DNA of 64,000 nucleotides, taken from Limnohabitans radicicola. GTDB taxonomy: Bacteria > Pseudomonadota > Gammaproteobacteria > Burkholderiales > Burkholderiaceae_C. The stretch's first letter is position 1, and each line of letters begins with the position of its first letter. The position numbers and the translations under genes were made by a program. Below are positions 58,462 through 64,000 of the stretch, one piece after another. Below the pieces are notes generated by a model that worked only from the letters and a program-made list of their open reading frames with translations, did not search any database and was not told the origin of the DNA. The stretch is from NCBI RefSeq assembly GCF_014837235.1, contig NZ_JACYFT010000002.1:124001-188000 (forward strand), given 5' to 3'.

Positions 58462-59677
58462 TGTCCCCTTGCGATGGCAGCGCCTGCGCGCAGGCGTGCG
58501 CACTGGCCCAGGCCCACTGGAAGTTGTAGCCGCCCAGCCAACCGGTCACATCGATGACCTCGCCAATGAAGTACAGCCCCGGTTGTCTGGATTCCATGGT
58601 CTGTGAAGACAAATCACGCGTGTCCACACCGCCCAGCGTCACCTCGGCTTTTTTGTAGCCCTCGCTGCCCGTGGGCGTGAGGGACCAGTTCGAGAGGGCT
58701 TCGGCCAGTTGGGTCAGCGCCTTGTCGGGCACATCCGGGCAGGGGCGCTGCAAGGCCGGGTTCTGACCCACCCAGGCCTCGGCCAAGCGGGCGGGCACCA
58801 GTGTGGCCAGCTCGTTGCCCAGCAGTTTTCTGGAGCGCAGCTTGGCCTCTTGCAATCGAGCAGGCAGGTCCACTTCGGGAGCCAGGTTCAGGCGGATCGG
58901 TGTGCCGTCCTGCCAGTAGCTTGAGATCTGCAACACACCAGGCCCGGACAGGCCGCGGTGTGTGAACAGCAGGTCTTCGTCAAAGTGCATGCGGCTTTTT
59001 TTCTCACCGGTCGCGATGCCCACGGGCAAAGCCAGACCCGCCAGCTGGGCATAAGGGGCCCAGCCCTCGCCGTCAAACGTCAGGGGCACCAGGCCCGGGC
59101 GGCACTCGACCAGGCGCAGACCAAACTGCGTGGCCACCTCGTAGCCCCAGCCCGTGGCCCCGATCTTGGGGATGGACAAGCCACCCGTGGCCACCACCAC
59201 AGAGCGTGTGAGCACCTCGCCTTGCGCGGTGTTCAGGGCGTAGCGGCCGTCTTCCAGATGGCGCACTGCCGAGACGCTGCAGTCGGTGCGCAGTGTGACG
59301 CCACCGGCTTCGCATTCGGCCAGCAGCATGCGGATGATGTCTTCGGCCGAATGGTCACAAAACAGCTGGCCTTTGTGCTTTTCGTGGAAGGCGATGCCGT
59401 GTTTTTGGACCAGCGCGATGAAGTCCTGTGGCGTGTAGCGCGACAGTGCCGAGCGGCAAAAGTGCGGGTTCTGGCTGATGAAATGCTTTTGCGGCGCCGA
59501 CGGGTCAAGATTTTTGTTGGTGAAGTTGCAGCGTCCGCCACCCGAAATGCGCACCTTTTCAGCGACCACGCGGCTGTGGTCAATCACCAGCACCTTCAAC
59601 CCACGCTGGCTTGCCACGCCTGCACAAAACAATCCGGCGGCCCCGGCGCCCACAATCACTGCATCCCATTGGTTCAT
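58451..59677 (-). CDS. FAD-dependent oxidoreductase of the YhiN/HI0933 family
   Basis: A 408-residue flavoprotein. 'AVIVGAGAAGLFCAGVASQR' is the FAD-binding loop, followed by 'ISGGGRCNFTNKNL', which is the HI0933 signature. 'VVATGGLSIPKIGATGWG' and the C-terminal 'GLYFIGEVIDVTGWLGGYNF' and 'QWAWASAHACAQAL' complete the family pattern. The reaction is unknown in this family. The divergent neighbour is ccdA. Confidence 0.92.
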   Translation of the reverse strand: MNQWDAVIVGAGAAGLFCAGVASQRGLKVLVIDHSRVVAEKVRISGGGRCNFTNKNLDPSAPQKHFISQNPHFCRSALSRYTPQDFIALVQKHGIAFHEKHKGQLFCDHSAEDIIRMLLAECEAGGVTLRTDCSVSAVRHLEDGRYALNTAQGEVLTRSVVVATGGLSIPKIGATGWGYEVATQFGLRLVECRPGLVPLTFDGEGWAPYAQLAGLALPVGIATGEKKSRMHFDEDLLFTHRGLSGPGVLQISSYWQDGTPIRLNLAPEVDLPARLQEAKLRSRKLLGNELATLVPARLAEAWVGQNPALQRPCPDVPDKALTQLAEALSNWSLTPTGSEGYKKAEVTLGGVDTRDLSSQTMESRQPGLYFIGEVIDVTGWLGGYNFQWAWASAHACAQALPSQGDIRN

Positions 59678-59710
59678 GCGGGGGAGTGTAGCTTGGTTGA
59701 TTGGCTTTCA

Positions 59711-59727
59711 TGCGCATACAATGCGCA
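59711..59727. promoter_or_regulatory. Operator-like palindrome overlapping the ccdAB promoter
   Basis: TGCGCAT, ACA, ATGCGCA: a perfect 17-base inverted repeat. It overlaps a TACAAT -10 box (59717-59722) with TTGGTT as -35 at 18-base spacing, and lies 17 bases before ccdA. CcdA-type antitoxins repress their own operon, so this is a good operator candidate. Confidence 0.7.
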
Positions 59728-59743
59728 CAAAGGAGTGTGCCCC

Positions 59744-59989
59744 ATGTCAGCGCTCGAGCCCACAGCCAAAAAACCGGTCAATCTCTCACTGAGCGAAACG
59801 CTGGTGCAAGAGTCCCGCGCGTATTGTGGCAACCTCTCGGCCAAGGTCGAAGAAATGTTGCAAGCGTATGTCGTCTCCGAGCGGCAACTGCGCCAAGAGC
59901 ACCGCCTGCAGGCGCAGCGGATCGTGGCAGACTGGAATGCCTTGCACGATGCTTCGGGCTCTTACGCCGATGGCCACTCCACGCTCTGA
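59744..59989 (+). CDS. ccdA: CcdA-type antitoxin
   Basis: An 81-residue antitoxin. The N-terminus 'PTAKKPVNLSLSETLVQESR' is a ribbon-helix-helix DNA-binding domain like CcdA, followed by 'AKVEEMLQAYVVSERQLRQE' and the C-terminal toxin-binding tail 'QRIVADWNALHDASGSYADG', where W-N is the conserved CcdA tail motif. ATG 59744 has AAGGAG at 8-base spacing. It is followed by ccdB after 10 bases. Confidence 0.9.
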   Translation: MSALEPTAKKPVNLSLSETLVQESRAYCGNLSAKVEEMLQAYVVSERQLRQEHRLQAQRIVADWNALHDASGSYADGHSTL

Positions 59990-59999
59990 AACCTGACCG

Positions 60000-60329
60000 G
60001 TGGCGCAATTCGACGTTCATCTGAACCCCGGCCCCATGAGGGCCACGGTGCCCATGGTGGTGCTGGTGCAGTCTTCGCTGTTCGACGGTTACCGTCGCCG
60101 GGTGGTGGTGCCACTCGTCCTGCGCACAGCTTTGCCTGCGGGGGCCAAAGTCGCAGGCACCCGCATGAACCCGGTGTTCAAAATCAAAGGTCAGTCATTG
60201 GTGCTGCATCCCCTGGACATGGTGTCTGTCGCCAGCGATCAGTTGGGTCCGTGTGTAGGGAGCCTGGCCGAACAGGGGCAGGTGATTGCCGATGCACTCG
60301 ATGAGCTGCTCACGCGCAGCTGGGGCTGA
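60000..60329 (+). CDS. ccdB: CcdB-type toxin (gyrase inhibitor)
   Basis: A 109-residue CcdB-family toxin predicted to poison DNA gyrase. It begins with GTG: MAQFDVHLNPGPMRATVPMV. 'VVVPLVLRTALPAGA' and 'QSLVLHPLDMVSVASDQLG' are the family segments, and the C-terminal 'IADALDELLTRSWG' has the Trp-Gly ending of CcdB (Trp-Gly-Ile in F-plasmid CcdB). The missing last residue could affect toxicity. It is chromosomal, sitting between housekeeping genes, and ends 2 bases from the convergent cobA stop. Confidence 0.9.
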   Translation: MAQFDVHLNPGPMRATVPMVVLVQSSLFDGYRRRVVVPLVLRTALPAGAKVAGTRMNPVFKIKGQSLVLHPLDMVSVASDQLGPCVGSLAEQGQVIADALDELLTRSWG

Positions 60330-60331
60330 GG

Positions 60332-61111
60332 TCAGGCCGCTCTTTGTGATGTGTTTGGCTGCGCAATCCACGCCCGTGCACCCTGCACCACATCGCCCAC
60401 CACGATGACGCTGGGGCTTTCCAGTCCCTCGCTTTGCATGGTGTTGACCAAATCACCGAGTGTGGTCAGCGCTTCACGTTGGTTGGGCAGGCTGGCGTTC
60501 TGCACCACGGCCACGGGTGTGCGCGCGGGCAGGCCCTGCAACAAGCCCCGGCTGATGTGGTCCAGGCTGCTCACGCCCATGTAAATCACCAGCGTCAGTT
60601 TGGCCTGGTGGGCGGTTTGGGCCAGCTGCACCCAGTCGGTGCCCGCGTCACCGGGTTTGGCGTGGCCCGTCACAAAGACGACGCCATGTGCATGTTCGCG
60701 GTGCGTCAGCGGGGCGCCCAGGCTGCTCATGCCCGCCAGCCCTGAAGTGATGCCGTTGACCACGGTCACATCGATGCCTGCTTGGCGCAGGTGCTCCACC
60801 TCTTCGCCGCCCCGGCCAAAGATGAACGGGTCGCCGCCCTTGAGGCGCACCACATGCTCGCCGTCTTGCACGGCCTGGATCATCAGCTTGTCGATGAAAG
60901 CCTGCGGCGTGCTCTTGCAGCCGCCGCGCTTGCCCACATGCACGATGCGGGCGGTGGGCGAGGCATGGGCCAGCACCGCGTCGTTGACCAAATCGTCCAC
61001 CAGCAGCACGGTGGCGCTGGCAATCGCGCGGACGGCTTTGAGCGTGAGCAACTCTGGGTCGCCCGGGCCTGCGCCCACGAGCGTGCAGCGGCCTTGAAGG
61101 GGCGTGTTCAT
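60332..61111 (-). CDS. cobA: Uroporphyrinogen-III C-methyltransferase
   Basis: A 259-residue SAM-dependent methyltransferase making precorrin-2 for sirohaem or cobalamin. Family motifs are 'LVGAGPGDPELLTLKAVRAI', 'VRLKGGDPFIFGRGGEEVEH', 'VVNGITSGLAGMSSLGAPLT' and 'VVQNASLPNQREALTTLG'. It is not fused to the dehydrogenase/ferrochelatase part as in CysG. The ATG overlaps the ybiB stop by 4 bases. Confidence 0.94.
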   Translation of the reverse strand: MNTPLQGRCTLVGAGPGDPELLTLKAVRAIASATVLLVDDLVNDAVLAHASPTARIVHVGKRGGCKSTPQAFIDKLMIQAVQDGEHVVRLKGGDPFIFGRGGEEVEHLRQAGIDVTVVNGITSGLAGMSSLGAPLTHREHAHGVVFVTGHAKPGDAGTDWVQLAQTAHQAKLTLVIYMGVSSLDHISRGLLQGLPARTPVAVVQNASLPNQREALTTLGDLVNTMQSEGLESPSVIVVGDVVQGARAWIAQPNTSQRAA

Positions 61112-62016
61112 GCTTTTACCTCACGCAGGATGTGTTGGACTTGCCGTGCTATGGGCTCCGGCACCGGCAGCAGGTTTTGCAAAACGTGTTCGATGTAGAC
61201 CGCCGTGGCGGCTGCGTCGGTACTGGGCAGCTCGGGCATTTTGGCGAGCGAGCCTTCTTGCTGTTCCTGCACGCGCAAGGTCTGGCCATTTTTGAAAACA
61301 TCCATCGCCGGGGTGCGCCGGGCATCGGCCACGGGCTCGCCCTCGGTGCCGCGCAGCAGCAGGGCGTATTGGCCAGTCAGTGCAAATGTGGCTGACATGG
61401 ACTGCAAATATTCGGGGTGCGTGTAGCTGCTCACCACCAAGGCAGAGCCGCTTTCTGAATCACAGGGGTTCATGAGTTTGACCAGGCTGTGCCCGGGGTT
61501 GCGCAGACCCACCACACGGCGCACGGCCAGCAGTTTCTCCAAGCCAGTGTTCAGCACGCCCGTGGGCACAAACACCACCTCACCGGCTTTCACATTTGGG
61601 GATGCCTTGCATGCCGTCACGCCCAGCTCGGCCAGTACCGACTGGCTGCTCACGCGTTTGTCTTCGGTGGCCGTGCCGTGCACCACCACCGCAACACCCT
61701 CGCGGGCCAGCAAAAGGGCCAGCAGGGGGGTGAGTACGGGCAACTTGCGCGCGCCGTTGTAGCTGGGCAGCACCACGGTGGGCGCACTGTGGGTGGAAAC
61801 TTTGTTCAGTCGCGCGTGGGTGGCGTCCAGAAACCCGGCCATCTCTTCGGGGGTTTCGCCCTTGATGCGCATGGCCAGGCAAAAGGCTCCCAGCTCCAGG
61901 TCACTCACTTGCTGGTCGAGGATCTGCCCCATCAAGTCGGCCGCCTGCTCGCGACCCAGCGCCCGTGCGCCGTCTTTGCCGCGCCCGATGTCTTTGATGT
62001 AATGACCAATGCCCAT
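61108..62016 (-). CDS. ybiB: DNA-binding protein YbiB (TrpD2 family)
   Basis: A 302-residue member of the anthranilate phosphoribosyltransferase fold that binds nucleic acids (TrpD2). It starts 'MGIGHYIKDIGRGKDGARAL' and has 'LELGAFCLAMRIKGETPEEM', 'LLAREGVAVVVHGTATEDKR' and 'RVVGLRNPGHSLVKLMNPCD', where the catalytic-type loops of TrpD are altered as usual for YbiB. It is translationally coupled to cobA, a pairing seen with sirohaem or nitrate assimilation genes in betaproteobacteria. Confidence 0.9.
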   Translation of the reverse strand: MGIGHYIKDIGRGKDGARALGREQAADLMGQILDQQVSDLELGAFCLAMRIKGETPEEMAGFLDATHARLNKVSTHSAPTVVLPSYNGARKLPVLTPLLALLLAREGVAVVVHGTATEDKRVSSQSVLAELGVTACKASPNVKAGEVVFVPTGVLNTGLEKLLAVRRVVGLRNPGHSLVKLMNPCDSESGSALVVSSYTHPEYLQSMSATFALTGQYALLLRGTEGEPVADARRTPAMDVFKNGQTLRVQEQQEGSLAKMPELPSTDAAATAVYIEHVLQNLLPVPEPIARQVQHILREVKA

Positions 62017-62068
62017 GCCCGCGATTGTGCGGGAAACCAGATAACTGTTGGTTATATGGGTATGGCGC

Positions 62069-62758
62069 TCAGGCCGGAGTCATCCCGTGTTGACGCTTGA
62101 GAGCGTCGCACGCGGGTGATTGCCAAAAAGCCAGCAGCGCACGCATGGCGTCTGGCTGGTTGCAGGTCGCGGCCACCGAACCCGAGAAGGTGGTGATGAT
62201 CTCCACCTCGGGTGGCAGCCCGCCCACGATGGTGATGCCCGCCACACCCAGCATTTCGCTCAGTTGCTGAAAACCCAGCGCCACCTGGCCCTGGGCCACC
62301 AGCGAGCCCACGGGCACGCCGGGTTTGGCTTGCACGATGCGTGGCGCGATTTCGTCAGCGATGCCCCAGGCCTCGAACTGTTTGGCCAGTTGCACGCCGC
62401 TTGGGCCAGTCGAATAGCCCATCGTGGGCGCGGCCAGGATGGCGGCTTTGAGTGCGGCCTCGGTCGAGATGTCGGGCAGGGGTTGGCCCGCAGGCACGAC
62501 CACCGCCACGCCTGAGCGCACCAGGTCGGCTCGGCTGCCCGCCAGCACATGGCCGCTGGCTGCCAGTTTGTCGATGGCGTCGCTGGCCAGCACCACGCCG
62601 TCAAAAGCTTCACCCGCCTGCACGCGTTTGGCCGCGTCCACGCCGCCGACCGACTCGACCTCGATGTGTACGCCAGGGGCTTGCGCCTTGTACAGCGCCA
62701 CCAGATCGGCCAGCAGCGGCTTGGTGGCCATGGAGGAAATCAGTCGGAGAGTGGTCAT
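62069..62758 (-). CDS. ModA-like substrate-binding protein without signal peptide
   Basis: A 229-residue type 2 periplasmic-binding-protein fold similar to the molybdate receptor ModA. It begins '[20 protein letters not shown]' with the Ser-containing first loop and includes '[20 protein letters not shown]' and '[19 protein letters not shown]'. No signal peptide is visible from the ATG at 62758, and the longer frame adds 30 polar residues. It may be a cytoplasmic sensor or be mis-started. No permease or ATPase genes follow, so transport is not supported. Confidence 0.8.
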   Translation of the reverse strand: MTTLRLISSMATKPLLADLVALYKAQAPGVHIEVESVGGVDAAKRVQAGEAFDGVVLASDAIDKLAASGHVLAGSRADLVRSGVAVVVPAGQPLPDISTEAALKAAILAAPTMGYSTGPSGVQLAKQFEAWGIADEIAPRIVQAKPGVPVGSLVAQGQVALGFQQLSEMLGVAGITIVGGLPPEVEIITTFSGSVAATCNQPDAMRALLAFWQSPACDALKRQHGMTPA

Positions 62759-62786
62759 GGGTGTGGGCTTGGAATGAAGGACTGTT

Positions 62787-62811
62787 GTGGGAGCGACGCC
62801 CCCGTCGCTCC
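62787..62811. repeat. REP-like palindrome, single unit (copy 2)
   Basis: GTGGGAGCGACGCCCCCGTC and the next bases form a perfect hairpin: GGAGCGACG and CGTCGCTCC around CCCC. It is a variant of the REP units near 45.8 and 63.9 kb and lies in the divergent space between the ModA-like gene and tsaD. Confidence 0.7.
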
Positions 62812-62869
62812 TGCTGAGATTATGACCAAGCCCCCGCCTGCAGCCCATGGCCCGCTTAAACTAGCTGTT

Positions 62870-63913
62870 ATGCGAATTTTGGGCATTGAATCTTCCTGCG
62901 ACGAGACGGGCGTGGCCTTGGTGGAGACCACGGGCGATGCGCTGCCGCGCCTGTTGTCGCATGCGCTCTACAGCCAGATCGAAATGCACCAGGCCTATGG
63001 CGGTGTGGTGCCCGAGCTGGCCAGCCGTGACCACATCCGCCGGGTTTTGCCGCTGACCCGCCAGGTCATGGCCGAGGCTGGCGCGCAATTGGTCGATATC
63101 GACGTGGTGGCCTACACCCGGGGCCCGGGCTTGGCTGGGGCGCTCTTGGTGGGCTCGGGCGTGGCCTGTGCGCTGGCGGCTTCACTGGGCAAGCCGGTGC
63201 TGGGCGTGCACCACCTCGAAGGCCATTTGCTCTCGCCGTTTTTGAGCGCCGACCCGCCCGAGTTCCCCTTCATCGCTTTGCTGGTGTCGGGTGGGCACAC
63301 CCAGCTGATGCGGGTGGACGGCGTGGGGCGCTATGAATTGCTGGGTGAGACGATCGATGACGCGGCTGGCGAAGCCTTTGACAAGTCGGCCAAGCTCATG
63401 GGTCTGCCTTATCCCGGTGGCCCGGGCTTGTCGCGCCTGGCCGAGCAGGGCGATCCGACTGCTTACAAGCTGCCGCGCCCACTGCTGTACAGCGGAGACT
63501 TTGATTTTTCGTTTGCGGGCCTCAAGACGGCCGTGCTGACCCAGACCAAAAAGATCGGGCCAGCAGCGCACACCGAAGGTGCGCCTGAGCGTGCCGATCT
63601 GGCCGCATCGACCCAGGCCGCCATTGTGGAAGTGCTCTTGAAGAAGTCGATGGCGGCGCTCAAGAGCAGTGGCCTCACGCGGCTGGTGGTGGCGGGTGGC
63701 GTGGGGGCCAACCGCGAACTGCGCAGGCAATTGAACGAGGCCTGCGCCAAGGCCCGCGTGCGTGTGCACTACCCCGAGCTGCACCTGTGCACCGACAACG
63801 GCGCCATGATCGCCATGGCTGCCGCCATGCGCTTGCAGTCGGGCGCGCAGGTGGCCGAAGCCCGCTACAGCTTCGACGTGAAGCCGCGCTGGCCTCTGCA
63901 CGAGTTGGTCTGA
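62870..63913 (+). CDS. tsaD: tRNA N6-adenosine threonylcarbamoyltransferase TsaD
   Basis: A 347-residue universal protein that transfers threonylcarbamoyl to A37 of ANN-decoding tRNAs. '[20 protein letters not shown]' opens the ASKHA fold. The metal histidines lie in '[15 protein letters not shown]', with '[10 protein letters not shown]' and '[17 protein letters not shown]' as further motifs, and the Asp ligand in '[13 protein letters not shown]'. The start at 62870 gives the standard N-terminus. In many bacteria it sits beside rpsU. Here it is 7 kb away. Confidence 0.97.
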   Translation: MRILGIESSCDETGVALVETTGDALPRLLSHALYSQIEMHQAYGGVVPELASRDHIRRVLPLTRQVMAEAGAQLVDIDVVAYTRGPGLAGALLVGSGVACALAASLGKPVLGVHHLEGHLLSPFLSADPPEFPFIALLVSGGHTQLMRVDGVGRYELLGETIDDAAGEAFDKSAKLMGLPYPGGPGLSRLAEQGDPTAYKLPRPLLYSGDFDFSFAGLKTAVLTQTKKIGPAAHTEGAPERADLAASTQAAIVEVLLKKSMAALKSSGLTRLVVAGGVGANRELRRQLNEACAKARVRVHYPELHLCTDNGAMIAMAAAMRLQSGAQVAEARYSFDVKPRWPLHELV

Positions 63914-63918
63914 AAAGT

Positions 63919-63993
63919 GTGGGAGCGGCGCCCCCGCCGCGACAGACCACTCGCCCACCGCCATTCATCGCCCCGAGGGCGGGGCCCCTGCGG
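63919..63993. repeat. REP-like inverted pair, copy 3
   Basis: GTGGGAGCGGCGCCCCCGCC with GCGGCG/CGCCGC arms, followed 31 bases later by an inverted unit (CCCCGAGGGCGGGGCCCC). The left unit is identical to that of copy 1. It lies just after the tsaD stop. Confidence 0.75.
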
Positions 63994-64000
63994 ATTCAGT

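Overview
The window looks like part of the chromosome of a GC-rich betaproteobacterium of the Burkholderiales, most likely family Comamonadaceae. The reasons are the pmd-type protocatechuate 4,5-cleavage operon (order E-F-D-A-B-C), gentisate genes beside a LigAB-type dioxygenase, a TRAP transporter for aromatic or alicyclic acids, an RpoD with a long Lys/Ala/Pro-rich N-terminus, and the general codon and GC use. The genus is not decided by the sequence. No rRNA, tRNA, CRISPR array, phage or intact insertion sequence was seen. The first gene is cut by the left edge of the window.

Region 1 (0.5-15.2 kb) is a catabolic island. A LysR regulator diverges from ligJ-ligK-ligI-ligA-ligB-ligC, the complete lower path from protocatechuate to pyruvate and oxaloacetate. 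It is followed by an aroE-like gene, a TetR regulator, a three-gene TRAP transporter, a second shikimate-dehydrogenase-like gene, and two adjacent genes that correspond to the two halves of the QuiC-type 3-dehydroshikimate dehydratase. Together they suggest uptake of quinate, shikimate or a relative and its conversion through 3-dehydroshikimate to protocatechuate. A secreted coiled-coil protein of unknown role ends the region.

Region 2 (15.2-24.9 kb) is a Tad/Flp pilus locus: flp, prepilin peptidase, RcpC/CpaB, the RcpA secretin, a small lipoprotein, TadZ, TadA, TadB and TadC on the minus strand, with TadE-like and TadG-like minor pilin genes divergent. Region 3 (24.9-36.6 kb) is the least familiar part: a tightly coupled minus-strand operon with a processive family 2 glycosyltransferase, a membrane-anchored bactofilin-like protein, an exported alpha/alpha-type hydrolase-like protein, WecB, a YaiO-like outer-membrane barrel, a polytopic membrane protein, a divergent deacetylase-like protein, a 94-residue protein and a second hydrolase-like protein. 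A paralogue of the deacetylase-like gene diverges from it. I read it as an undescribed or poorly described synthase-type exopolysaccharide system. A Crp-PAS regulator with a broken C-terminus and a coupled 65-residue ORF follows.

Region 4 (38.3-48 kb) holds an aldo/keto reductase, a BLUF blue-light sensor, a 3-hydroxybenzoate/gentisate operon (monooxygenase, gentisate dioxygenase, FAH-family hydrolase, zeta-class GST), a LysR regulator, a second LigA/LigB pair and a solitary paaZ. Region 5 (48-64 kb) is mostly housekeeping: an HD-domain protein, rpoD, mog, yjgA, pmbA, yqeY, rpsU, a patatin/Omp85-like protein, a YhiN-family flavoprotein, a chromosomal ccdAB toxin-antitoxin pair, cobA, ybiB, a ModA-like protein and tsaD. 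The usual rpsU-dnaG-rpoD grouping is broken up here and no dnaG is seen. Three REP-like palindromic repeats lie in intergenic spaces at about 45.8, 62.8 and 63.9 kb.
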